Shown here in pieces: positions 32,194 through 44,600 of a stretch of 64,000 nt of DNA. The notes beneath the pieces were generated by a model that ran no database searches, was not told the DNA's origin, and saw nothing but the letters and a program-made list of their open reading frames with translations. This DNA is from Plumapathes pennacea. Lineage: Eukaryota; Cnidaria; Anthozoa; Antipatharia; Myriopathidae. Every line of letters starts with the position of its first letter. The first letter of the stretch is position 1. Location: assembly GCA_964036295.1 (NCBI GenBank), contig OZ038463.1, positions 26,771,069-26,835,068 of the forward strand, written 5' to 3'. Both the position numbers and the translations under genes were made by a program.

Positions 32194-32815
32194 TCCCAGG
32201 GCGTAAGCGAGGGAAATAATCATGACGCTAATGCAGTAGTATTGCCTTATTTGGGGACTCCAAGCGGGTCGCCATCTCGAAATTTAATTTTCGTGTGTGT
32301 GTCAGGTACGACTTTAAGGCGCGGTTACTCAGCAGCTTTACTGTATACCGCCATTTTTTTGGATGACATGCGATAGAGTACGAACGGAAGTGATTTTGTA
32401 CAACAAGATGCAGATACGAGGCCAAGCAGTTCGACGGAAGGCTGTAAACTGCCCGGGCATTTTGCCAGTGTATGGGAGGCAAGCTTGTTAGCCGTGAAAC
32501 GAATTCTTTAAGGCATCGACTGGCCGACCTGAACACAATCCCAGACGCCAGTATTGTGTTAAAACGCAGACACTTCTTCAGAAAGGAATAGCAAAATACA
32601 GTCGGTGGAAATCGAACAATCACCGTGTGGAACATCCAGTGTTTTGACAAGATGACGACGCACAATACAATGGAAAGTGGAATTCTCGTACTGTATAAGA
32701 ACTGCTCTATACAATGTATTTTGAAATCATTGAAGACGTAAACAATAGTTTTTTGGGTTTTGCTTTGCTGGAAAAGAGCTATGGCTTTCAGGAACCGGTG
32801 AGTTTTGAAAAATTA
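32194..32815 (+). mobile_element. Helitron-like family A copy, 3' end not seen
   Basis: Starts A|TCCCAGGGCGTAAGCGAGGG. Contains degenerate homology to the ORF end of the 6906 element (CAGA-CACTTCTTCAGAAAGGA near 32565) and the 'gtggaaatcgaacaatc' motif. No terminal CTAG was recognised downstream. Confidence 0.5.
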
Positions 32816-33402
32816 CATCAATTAACGTACAGTACGCGTATGCTATTTGAAAGTCGGGTCCGGTAAAGTAAAGTGATCCGTTGAAGAATGTGAACAAAAG
32901 AACGAAAGAGATAGAAACGTTTGCCGAGCAGAATTGTTTGTTATTCGAGCTGCCAGCAAACTGTACTGTAAACACTGCAAGTATGGCGACTTTCGAAATG
33001 GGTGAACGCCACTTCATTTTGAAGTCATTGAAGTCTTGACGGACGTTTATCTTTACTCTGATAAGTTTCATTGTCTACGAGAATTAAGCTGTCAAAAATA
33101 GGTAAATTTTGATTCATACAATTTTCTGTGCCGATTGTTGAAATACAGAAATTTTCAGACTTGATTCCCGATTTCCTTTGGATGCCGGTGAGACTCCATG
33201 TAGTACAAAGTTCTTCTGGAAAATAAAGCCTTTTTCGTCTGAGTTGTAAAGCGCCTGTTTATTTTCAAAAGGAGAAGAAAAAGTCAAAAGGAAGTGGCAT
33301 TTGTTCACGTCACATTATTGAGCACGGGCATGCACAATAAAGTTATGGAGCATGCTTTTCGACCAGTCAGAAGTGGCTTATATCGTGACTATGTTATAAG
33401 GC

Positions 33403-33665
33403 GACAATCAAATGCAAAATTAGTTGAGACACTGCATATTTTGAGCAATTTATCGGCTTTTAAGTTTTGTTCATTTCTGCCCCCCTCCCCCCGTCTCAAT
33501 ATTGTTCGGGCCTGAAATCTCGTTGTGCGATATTTGATACTCAACATTGAAACGGGGGAGGGAGGGAAAGATGCTGTCAAACGAAATCCAGATAAGAGTG
33601 AGGGAATAGAAGAGAAGATTGGGTCTTTTTTTGCGAGTGTCTCAACCATTTTGCATTTGATTGTC
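33403..33665. mobile_element. 263-bp MITE, intact copy
   Basis: Inverted ends GACAATCAAATGCAAAAT / ATTTTGCATTTGATTGTC, and an inner pair of C-rich and G-rich blocks (CCCCCCTCCCCCC ... GGGGGAGGGAGGG) around 'tcgttgtgcgatatttgata'. A second copy at 34994-36671 is split by a 1.4-kb insertion. Confidence 0.7.
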
Positions 33666-33669
33666 TGAA

Positions 33670-34990
33670 GCGGTTAATGTGCTATTTCTCTGTGAATATT
33701 TGAGGTATCTGCATAGAATTTGCAGAACGTACGCATGGTCCGACTACCGTTTGCAAAACAGTTAGAAATGTGATACAACGGCAGTTTTCGAGATTTGGCA
33801 AGGAAATGTCTTTCTAAATTGAATGTTTTTAAACGCACACAATTGTCACAGCTGGGTATCCGTCTTATTAAACCTTACTTTACTCACTGTCTATTGATGT
33901 GAAAGTTCAGTGATGCACGTCATGTCATTTTCTGGTTTTCAGTAACAATTCTAGAACAGTTGATGTAGTCTTTACGTGTTCGGCCCTCACTTTAGGCCTA
34001 AAATGGGCTGTGAGGTATACGTGCGTAAGAGCAGGCGTGACTCTGTTTACGCGCGATAGCGGGTTAACGCCTAAACAATTTTAGGGAAAGAAACCACACT
34101 CAGCACTAATGCACCTTTTTTACCTATAATTTGTGTGTGCTATATAAACCTGGGGTTTTCACCTGTTTTCAAACATTCTCGCTGAGTTTATACATCGTTT
34201 AGGCAGTTCAATCGTTATCTGAGTGCATCCGAATATCACAGAAACGAGACATGGAAGACATTCAACCGTATTTATCAGAACTAGAGGGTTGGGATGACGG
34301 TCAAAATTTTCCATCTGAACCAAGCACATTATCGCCCATTGGACAGGCATCTGAAGTGAATGAGACACATAAATAATGTGATTGACGAGCGAGAAACTGT
34401 GATAATGTCTGTGCGATGACGAGTATTCAATTTTAGCTATCAGATTCCCGCAGAGGAGCAGAAAGACATTCCACCGTGCCCGAAATGCTTCTCTAAGCTT
34501 ATTCTCAGCCGCAATTGAGTGAACGATCATCACACTGTACAGTAGATTCATATCCATGAAGATTTCAACGGTCTACCACGGTCTACCATGTAAACAAAAG
34601 ATTATTTACATAATTCCTTTTGTTCTGATGGTAGACCGTGGTAGACCGTTGGTTTTCCGTCAAAAGAGGTTTTTGTTTTCGCCAATTAGCTTTAAAATAG
34701 TGAGAGTTCATTGAACAAAACGTAACATACACGAAATAGCCTCCATTTGTGGCAAACATACCATCAATTAATAACACACCGGAAGTAATATTATACAAGT
34801 CTTATCCCGTCATTTCCGGAAAATTAAAATTTGATACAATTTGGAACATTAAAAGCTAATTGCCCCACATCCAAAGAACCATGGCACTTATTTTTCCTAA
34901 TAGAAGATAACACAGTGATAAATCATGTCAAAAATCGCCTTTCCAAATTGAAAAAAGACGCTCTAAGCCAGCATTATCGACACATGACTT
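33670..34990. other. Non-coding
   Basis: No coding frame with recognisable features. Contains the perfect inverted repeat at 34566-34651. Confidence 0.35.
34566..34651. repeat. Perfect 24-bp inverted repeat
   Basis: CAACGGTCTACCACGGTCTA... at 34566-34589 is exactly inverted at 34628-34651, with a 38-bp spacer. Each arm contains a doubled ACGGTCTACC. Confidence 0.8.
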
Positions 34991-34993
34991 TCA

Positions 34994-36671
34994 GACAATC
35001 AAATGCAAAAGTAGTTGAGACATTAGGGCCGTTTATACGAGAAAAATAGGACGCGTCTTACATAAGACGCGCCTTAAATAAGACGCGAACTGACCCATTT
35101 ATACGAGCGCGGCTTGTGTTGGATATGAAGTGCTCGTATAAATGGTTCGCGTCCAGCAAGACCATTGTTTGTTTATGTGTTTCGTTTCAGGGTCTTTTGT
35201 CATGGCTAAAATGTCATGTAAAAAGCTACGGGATTCGTAAAGCAAGAAGTTCGTACAGACTAAAGTGCTATTTGCAAAACTTTCGTGCGATGTTGACTGC
35301 GTAATGACAATATAATAACAATGGCAAACTGCGAAGAAGAGGAGGTGAATGGAGAACGTTCCAGCTTTACATTGAACTTGACGTTTCCGATTTGTCGGTG
35401 ACTTTGAGCAGAATTCCCGTCTGAATTTTTTTGTATCGTATTAGTCTCTGCACCATCCGATTTCCTTGGCAAGAAGGACTATTTTGAGCATTTACAAATA
35501 TTAGCCTGACATACCATAGCATTGTGGCGATGCCTCATTTTGTCCGGTGTAAAGTATCTGGTGTCGATCAGCAGACAGTCTTGTATAATGTCAGGCCTCT
35601 TTGCAATCCATTGCCCTCTCTATCGTGTGTATCTATCAGAGATTCAGACCCAGACACGACCAATAAACTGTTCCACAAAACAGCTTTGTTGTCAGTCCGA
35701 AGAATTATGAAAGTACTCGAGTGATCGAGTTATTCGACTTTCTTCTGCCATGCATCTCGAAATGGTCTGCCTTCAAAGAGAAGTTGTTCTCATTGTGGTC
35801 ACTTTTGTCCTTTAACCTCTCAGTGAATTGCTTGTCACGCAGGTAAAAGACGATTCGGATTGGCAAGTAAAAATTTCGGCTTGAATGAAACTGGCAGCTT
35901 TGCAAATCGGCACACGCAGTAACTGGACAAACTTTGACAGGAGTCATCATAGCTGCACTTGAATGGGTTGCACAGCTTCAGTAGAAATTGCTTAAACTTT
36001 CTGAATTCTGTGCTTAATAAAGTTCCTATCTTCTAAAAATAGTTTCGATCTATTATCCTAAAACGATACCGTAACTGGGTGAAGGCGGATTTACGCATAC
36101 GAGGGACGAGACGGATTTTAAAAATAATTATAGTGTGCCGGGAAAAGACTGGGATGCAACAACAAACCCGACGCTTGCGCAGTATGTGTTCCCAGCTAAA
36201 ATAAGCCGCGAATAACTTTTGAACCCGTTTATACGAGCATGTTCGAGTCTTATTTAAGACGCCTCTTGAATAAGAACAGCTCAAAACCCTGGTCTAGAAT
36301 AAGACGCGTCTTAAATAAGACGCGGCTTGCGTAAGACACGAACAGGGGTTTTGTATCATTTATACGGTCAGTTCGCGTCTTATTTAAGGCGCGCCTTATT
36401 TAAGACGCGTCTTATTTCTCTCGTATAAACGGCCCTATTGTGCATATTTTGAGCAACTTATCGGTTGTTAAGTTTTGTTCATTTCTGCCCCCCCTCCCCC
36501 CGTCTCAATGTTGTTCGGGCCTGAAATCTCGTTGTGCGATATTTGATACTCAACATTGAAACGGGGGAGGGGGAAAAGATGCTGTCAAACAAAATCCAGA
36601 TAAGAGTGAGGGAATAGAAGAGAAGATTGGGTCTTTTTTTGCGAGTGTCTCAAACATTTTGCATTTGATTG
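34994..36671. mobile_element. MITE copy split by nested transposon
   Basis: 34994-35025 and 36436-36671 together correspond to the 263-bp MITE at 33403. The missing position holds the element 35026-36435. Confidence 0.7.
35026..36435. mobile_element. 1.4-kb TIR transposon, Harbinger-like ends
   Basis: About 70-bp terminal inverted repeats: GGGCCGTTTATACGAGA at the left, TCTCGTATAAACGGCCC at the right, each followed inward by repeated AAGACGCG / CGCGTCTT blocks. Left flank TTA; the right flank (TAT) is not a perfect duplicate. The interior has no transposase; a 66-codon plus frame (35524-35724) is unrecognised. Non-autonomous. The termini resemble the TTA-flanked element at 56173. Confidence 0.65.
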
Positions 36672-36806
36672 GAGGTTCGACTGTACAACACCGAAACAAA
36701 AAATGTTTTCTCGGGGGACCCGGGTGCGGAGTAACTCGGAGTGCGGAGTAAAAATTGCCTTTCCCCTCATAGACAGTTTATATTTGGTGTGTGACTATAA
36801 TTTGAA

Positions 36807-37647
36807 TCTCTATATGACAGAGCTGAATAACGCATTGCGCATGTCGGTGATGTCATTAAACATGGCGTCCTGAAGTCCTGCAAAGGCACGAACAGTGCAT
36901 TTTAGACAAGCTTGGAAGAATTTTTTACAAAGTGAATTTTAATACTACATCAAATCCTCTATTTGACACACTAAAACTAAATCTTAAGAGTTTAAAAGTG
37001 AGCTCAACAGACGGCTTTTATTTCACTCGAGTGTCGCTTCAACCCGCTTCAACCGTACATCCAGGGTAAATGCGCTTCTCTGCAGGACTCTTGAGAGGCG
37101 TTCAGGATGAGAGAACATTGGGGTGGACCTCCTTAAGTGGTAAAAGCAGGCACAGGAGCCAGGCGATGCTTGTGCCCTTCGTGATTGTTCGTCTGGCAGT
37201 CACAAAGCCGGTCCCCCTGGACGTTTCTTTAGTCGTTTCGTTCTTCCTGTAGAGAAGATTCCGTACAGAAGATTCTTTCAGTGTTTTGGTACCTCATCAG
37301 ACTCGTAGTATGCAAGGAAGCTCCAACAAGCGGCAGTAGGAAGTCCGCACGCCGAGATATCTTGTTCCAAAGTCGTCCACTAGTGTCAATTTACTGTTTT
37401 AGTTCACGAGTCGAATTTCCTTAAACGCACCCGTTACAAACCGAATTTGGATAGAAGATGAACTCCTTCGTCTAATAACGTAAGAAAAAACCTTAACCCC
37501 TAAATAACGAGCTTAACCTTGGCGCTTCTTTTCACTTTTCGGTGTCCTGGCCATTTTAAATAGCCCGCAATTTTCTCCGCGTTCCATAGCGCTCACTTTA
37601 TGCGGCTGACTCTATGCAATGCGTTATTCAGCTGTGTCTCTCTATAT
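36807..37647. mobile_element. 0.84-kb element with inverted ends
   Basis: TCTCTATATGACAGAGCTGA at the left and its inverted counterpart ending GCTGTGTCTCTCTATA at the right share AGCTGAATAACGCATTGC exactly. The interior has no recognisable coding region. Confidence 0.6.
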
Positions 37648-37700
37648 AATAACACACTTAACAACCGCTGACCCGGATCATGTGTGTGTGTGGTGTGGTG

Positions 37701-37718
37701 TTGGGGGGGGGGGGGGGG
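37701..37718 (+). repeat. G18 homopolymer
   Basis: Eighteen consecutive G after a GT-rich stretch; a likely G-quadruplex and a spot prone to sequencing error. Confidence 0.9.
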
Positions 37719-37719
37719 A

Positions 37720-38617
37720 GTAGAAAGACGAGAATTTGGTCGTTATTTTAAAAAAATTCCAGTCATCCCTCTTTAGAGCCTCCAGTATTTTTGGATTTTG
37801 TTTTTTGTTCAAATGAAAATTAGTGCACAAACTGTAGTTTGGTTTTTGTGCCTCCCTAAGCCATTGTCATGTTAAACCGTTTACTGGGATCATCTTTTTC
37901 TTTGGTTCGACCTCAATGTGTTTTTCACATTCTTCCATATATAACAGTGATTTACTTGGCTGTTGGCCGCTTTTGTCTGGCCTGGTAAATGTGTTAAATT
38001 TACACGTTCCACTCCAAGATACCGCAGCAATGCAAGACGTCGTTTTGACAAAAATAACACCACATGAAACTAAGATCGGAACTCTTGTCGCACAGTTGAT
38101 GAAACAACAAAATCATTTAAAATGTGTTAAAAGCATTGTTATTCATCCAGAGAACCGTTGGTACAAATCACTTTGAGTATTATCACGCACCTTCGGTCAT
38201 GTGAACCTTTGTTGGAAGGGTCATATGCGTAATTCGTCACGGGGATTGATCACGGTCAGTCTCTCTTCTCGAAACTTTAAAACTATCTGTGTTAAATGCA
38301 ACCTCGCACGCAGTCTCAAGCACCCTGTCAAATGATTTTTTTAATTAAACAATTTTTTACAAAAAGTTTAATCTATTTGGGCCCGCAGTAATTGGCTTTG
38401 TTGTTGCGGTAACCTACCTTAGTCTTTCTCATTATTATTCAGTTTTCACTTTCTACATTTCCTTTGTCTCAAATATGGCGAAGCTAATAACATAAAATAG
38501 TAACCAATCGAGTCCGCTGACAAAAGGGAAGACAAACAAACTGCGCAAACAATAGGACAATGCGTCATCAAACAACCTTGCGCGCGCCATAAATTATTCT
38601 GACCATAGTCAACGAAA
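37720..38617. promoter_or_regulatory. Upstream region of the RGS22-like gene
   Basis: No gene seen. The RGS22-like start codon lies at 38618, so the promoter is expected within the last few hundred bases, which include GCGCGCGCC at 38579-38588. No TATA box or specific site can be supported. Confidence 0.3.
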
Positions 38618-38640
38618 ATGTCGGAGTTTGCTGATAGTAA
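38618..38640 (+). CDS. RGS22: RGS22-like exon 1 (start)
   Basis: ATGTCGGAGTTTGCTGATAG opens the protein. The donor AA|gtattt leaves phase 2, completed by the G of the next exon. An alternative donor five bases earlier (ATA|gtaagt) would not keep the frame of exon 2. Confidence 0.65.
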
Positions 38641-41600
38641 GTATTTTGCTTCTTCTTTCGCTATCTGAAAGATGTACTATCGTCTGTTACTTTTGTAGGC
38701 AAACACCTGAGGCGCATGAATTCGATCAGCTCCTCGGTGATCCCTCCTTTGTGGATTATATGAACACTTTCCTGGCTCTTCCAGTAAGTCAGCTGGCAGA
38801 TTATATACGTTGACAAAATAATAATATAGGTTATTGAGGTGCGAGCAGAGTGTGGCAAAGAACACTTAACATTTTCTTCAAACAATTAAAAACAAACAAA
38901 CAAAAATTGGAGTGAAGAAATAACTCCTTGTTGTAATCATAATATTCCAAGTTTTCTATGGTGCGCTGCAGTTATACTTTATTGCTACGTTAGATTTGTA
39001 GAACTGAGTAAGCTGACATATTAAGAAATAGCGTGGTTGTTCAGATTTCTGCGGCATAGGGGCCATTTGAAAAGTAGTTTAGTCACAGACTCAATTTCAT
39101 ATTCACAGTTTTGAGTTCAAATTAATGTTGGATTTTACATCTTTATTGAAATCTTTATAACCAACCACTCTTTCCAGTAACTCTTATAAAAATTGACTTA
39201 TTAGTATTTGGTGAAGGATTCAAGAAATCCTTGACTACTTTATAACATATCGGATTTACCATGCTTGAACATTCATGATCCTCTTAAGCTGATGTTACGC
39301 TGGTCGATTTGCAACGATACGATGTTGCACTATAACTCGTTCAGGTGTAACACCCCATTGCGAACGATTCTTTGCGATTTTTGCTGTGCTGCAACGCGTT
39401 GCAAGTTTTTGAAAGCGATTCAAAAACTTGCAACACCGTTGCGAGAATTTGGAGCAAATCGGCGTTGCAAATCGACCAGTGTAACACCACCTTTTAAAGT
39501 GACTAAAATCACTTGAAATTAGGACGGTTTGTATTCTCACCAAAGTCGGAATTTGAAAATGGTGAAAAGGATATGAACTTTATGGCGAGTTTCTGACACG
39601 GTGGCACTCGCCAATAACTTTTCAACAATCCATAAGAAACTATGTTCTTTGTCCAGTCTTCCACACTTTGGACTCCGAAAGTGTAGTTGGTCAATATAAA
39701 ACCAAACCTGTGCATTTACGATTTCTAGGTATTCAGCAGGACAATAACTTACAATCGCGAAGAGGCCATTTTTGACATCGACCCGCCTGTCCAACGGACT
39801 CGCTATGTGAGTGCAACAGTTTGATGTTTTGACATACGTTTATAAAATGATGTCGAGCTGTCATTTGTCTTTCTTGTTGAACAGTAATAGTCAGTAGTAT
39901 TGTGGTATATGAATTTTAAATTTATTACCTCCTTGACTATTTTCTCGTCCGAAACACCTTGCTTTATATGTTACCAAGGGAGGATGAATAACTCTGTTCC
40001 AAGGGAAAAAATTCAAAATTGGATAAAAACCGTTGCGCCGCGTAATGTCTGGTAATGCATGTTAGCAAATCCTAAAACAGTGTTTGAAACTCACGTTGGT
40101 CACGAGTATGTGGGTTTTAAGGTGGCTCCAAAGGGTTTTGTAAATGCGCGTTTGTTCAACATTTCGGAGATATATCCGTTTAGCTGTTTGTTTATGTCTT
40201 TTTGACATCAAGGGCTGGAGTTGCACAGCTCGTTTTCACGCGCAAGGACACTATGGCAAACGCATGCGCACTTGTCAATCTTGTCGAGTCACTATTTTGT
40301 ATTTGATGGCGCAATACGCACATAAAACATCAAGTTTCTATCTGCCATTTTCCAAAGTCTCCTTCGGTGAATGTGTCTTAGATTTTGCAGGCAAACGAAG
40401 ATTATATCCGGTCTTTGTCATATTTTATTTTAATGGCAATTTATGGAGCAGATTATTTCTTACTGGCTAGCGGGACCCCCGTAAAATACGGTGATCGGAT
40501 TTTTTTTCCTATATATATTTTTTTTTTCTGTTTTTCTTTTTTCCTTTTTGAATTCCGCATTTCGAGCATCTCGAACGCAGGTTACGGTGTAAAAGTACAA
40601 ACTTTTTGTAACTCAACTTGTCGAACCACCGATCGATGGGCATCAAAATTTCCCCGTTTTTTTGAACATGCGGCCATCCAGTCACCTGTCAGCTGAAATT
40701 CTCTTTCTAGACTCAAATGGAATTCATGCAAGATACCGTGGTTAACGGTATCGAATGCTTTTTTGAGATATAGGGGAAAACTGCAATATTAAATAGACCT
40801 TGGTCCATATTTATGACCAGGTGTTTGTGGAGTTCAGCATTGCAGTGACAGTCGAGTGCATTTTTCTGAAGCCAATCTGATTCTCTGATAATATGTTATT
40901 TAGCGTTAAATAGTCATACAGCTGATAGTACAGAATTCTTTCGAACACTTTACTGATAACGGGGAGTTCAGAAATAGGCCTGTAGTTGTCAACAGAATTT
41001 CGTGGCCCGCTCTTATGTAAAGGGCTCACTCGGGCATTTTCCAATCTGATGGAAATTGACCACAAGATATAATTTTATTAAATAAGTTCGTCACAGACTG
41101 GGAGATAACTGGCGCAGCATATTTTAGAAGTCTGGCAGATATACCGTCCAGACCAGTGGCCTTAGAAGTACATAGGGTATCAATAAGTTTAAAAACTTTT
41201 CGGCTGCTAGTCGGTTTAAATTCAAAAACGCAAGAAACAGGTCTAACAAAGTATTTAAAGCTATTACAATCACTATTTCCGGACGCAAGCTTTGGTCCAA
41301 TGTTTACAAAATGATTATTAAAAGTCTCGGCAATTTCAACTGAAGATGTTACGCTTTTATTGCCAATCTTGAGTTCGGATATTGTTTGATTGCATTTTTG
41401 TTTACCGATTAGCTGGTTAATTGTTTTCTATGTACGTTTGGGGTCACCCATTCGCTTATTTATCTGACTGTTACAATAAGTACGTTTAGCACCCTTGATC
41501 ACAATGGTCGCCTTATTACGAAGTGCTTTGTATGCTATCCAGGAGTCTGGGTGTTTTGTGATTACAAAATGTCGTTTCATTTTGTCACGTTTGTGTATAA

Positions 41601-44600
41601 TAGTTTTAATTTCTTTTGTTATCCAAGGCAAATTGTTACTTCTAACTCGCTTGGATTTCATTGGAGCATGAATATCTACAATGCTTGTAAACATGTTTTT
41701 CCAGGCTAACCACATCTCATTTGTGTCTTCGAGTTGATCAAGATGCGACCATGGTTGATTTTCAAGGTCACTGCAAAATTCGGTAACATTGAGTGATCTC
41801 AAAATTTTCGCCTTATAACTTTAACTGTCTTGCTTTTAATTCTGTTAAGTTTGCGTACCGCAAACACAAGGCTGTGGTCACTAATACCTAAGTGCTGCAC
41901 CCCTGACGCAATTATTTGTCCGGTTCATTTGTAATGATAACATCCAACAACGAGGATTTTTTGTCAGTGACTCTCGTTGGTTGTTTAATAAGTTGGGTTA
42001 GCTGGTAAAAATCGCAAAGAGATATTAGGTCAACTGTGTTCTGATCATGTGGGTTTGCAATGTAATTACAGTTCAGATCTCCTAGCAGATGCAATTCTTT
42101 ATCTTCGCTATCTACACGTTCTATTAAGTGCTCAATTTTAGATAGGTATTCCTGTGGAGAGCTAGGGGGTCTATAAATATTTGCCACAATAAAGGATTTA
42201 GTATATGGTTTGATTACTTCAATGCACACTCCTTCAAGTCCATCCATTACCAAATCCTTTCTGTGAATGTAACTAATGGTGTTTTTTAAGTAAATGCCCA
42301 CACCCACACCTGTTCTAGCACGGTCCTTACGAATCAGTTCAAACCCTTTTATGTGAATTTCCGCGCTTGAAACCGTGGAGTCTAATCGAGTCTCATTTAA
42401 AGCAAATAAATTGAAAGGCTGAGCATCTAATAGTACATGTAGCTCATCAACGTGTTTTGGCAAGCTGACCACATTCAAGAGGGCCATTTTAAAACCCTTT
42501 GTCATTGAACTATCTTTAGATGATTTGTGTTCAGTTTCCTTTCCTGCAACATTAAGGCCATCATTCCTTTGTAATCAAGTAGCTAGGTATGATACTCCTT
42601 TCCCATTTAAATTGGCCTTAAGGTGGCGATTTTTTTGCTACACTTGCCTTTTATGACACTATCATATTTTTATTTCATTATATTCTTTGGTAATCAAATT
42701 TACAGGGTGGATGTTTCGAAAGATCTTTTGCGTATACGTTTTACTTTTGTCACTTTAGTATGGTTTCTATGGAAACAATACGTCCTTAAAATAAGGGTCC
42801 TTTACCCCATTTTCAGACTTTCTGCTATATTTTCTGGAGTTCTCTTCTGTGAAATTTTCTGAAACTTTCAGTGTATTAAGGAATTTATATAAGGTAAACA
42901 TAGCTGTGAAAAATGTTGGGGTTAAAGGAGCGGATTCCGAGCTAATTGGCAATTTATGTTTTTACAAATCCTATATAATTATATGCTTAGCACCCGCTGA
43001 CCGCGGCTCGTGTGTGTGTATTGATGTCATGACAAATTATGACTAACGAGTTCGCGAACATTTGTTGCGTCAGAAATTATCAAATTGCCGGTTTAATTTG
43101 TCCATATAAGGAATGACGAGACCTGGGAAACAGCGTTACACACACACACACACACACGAGCCGCAGTCAGCGGTTGTTAAGCGTATTATTATATAGGATT
43201 TGTAAAAACATAAATTGCCAATTAGCTCGGAATCCGCTCCTTTAACCCCAACATTTTTCACGGCTATGTTTACCTTATATAAATTCCTTAATACACTGAA
43301 AGTTTCAGAAACTTTCACAGAAGAGAACTCCAGAAAATATAGCAGAAAGTCTGAAAATGGGGTAAAGGACCCTTATTTTAAGGACGTATTGTTTCCATAG
43401 AAACCATACTAAAGTGACAAAAGTAAAACGTATACGCAAAGATCTTTCGAAACATCCACCCTGTAAATTTGATTACCAAAGAATATAATGAAATAAAAAT
43501 ATGATAGTTTTAGTGTCATAAAAGTGTAGCGAAAAATCGCCACCTTAAGGCCGACTTAAATGGGAAAGGAGTATCATACCTAGCTACAAATCTAAATAAG
43601 TATATTAATTCTAATTGATTACAAAGGGATGATGGCCTTAATGTTGCAGGAAAGGAAACTGAACACAAATCATCTAAAGATAGTTCAATGACAAAGGGTT
43701 TTAAAATGGCCCTCTTGAATATGGTCAGCTTGCCAAAACACGTTGATGAGCTACGTGTACTATTAGATGATCAGCCGTTCGATATATTTGCTTTAAATGA
43801 GACTCGATTGGACTCTACGGTTTCAAGCGCGGAAATGCACATAAAAGGGTTTGAACTGGTTCGTAAGGACCGTGCTAGAACAGGTGGGGGTGTGGGCATT
43901 TACTTAAAAAACACCATCAATTACATTCACAGAAAGGATTTGGTAATGGATGGACTTGAAGGAGTGTGCATTGAAGTAATCAAACCATATACTAAATCCT
44001 TTATTGTGGCAAATATTTATAGACCCCCTAGCTCTCCACAGGAATACCTATCTAAAATTGAGCACTTAATAGAACGTGTAGATAGCGAAGATAAAGAATT
44101 GCATCTGCTAGGAGATCTGAACTGTAATTACATTGCAAACCCACATGATCAGAACACATTTGACCTAATATCTCTTTGCGATTTTTACCAGCTAACCCAA
44201 CTTATTAAACAACCAACGAGAGTCACTGACAAAATATCTTCGTTGTTGGATGTTATCATTACAAATGAACCGGACAAAATAATTGTGTCAGGGTGCAGCA
44301 CTTAAGTATTAGTGACAACAGTCAGCTTGTGTTTGCGGTACGCAAACTTAACAGAATTAAAAGCAAGACAGTTAAAGTTATTAAGGCGAGAAATTTGAGA
44401 TCACTCAATGTTACCGAATTTTGCGGTGACCTTGAAAATCAACCATGGTCGCATCTTGATCAACTCGAAGACACAAATGAGATGTGGTTAGCCTGGAAAA
44501 ACATGTTTACAAGCATTGTAGATATTCATGCTCCAATGAAATCCAAGCGGGTTAGAAGTAACAATTTGCCTTGGATAACAAAAGAAATTAAAACTATTAT

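Noticed and set aside
40388-40477. Possible RGS22-like exon (ANEDYIRSLSYFILMAIYGA) between ttttgcag and gtaaaata
   Set aside because: Phase fits, but the hydrophobic sequence does not match what RGS22 has at this position, and the sequence after it is low-complexity T.
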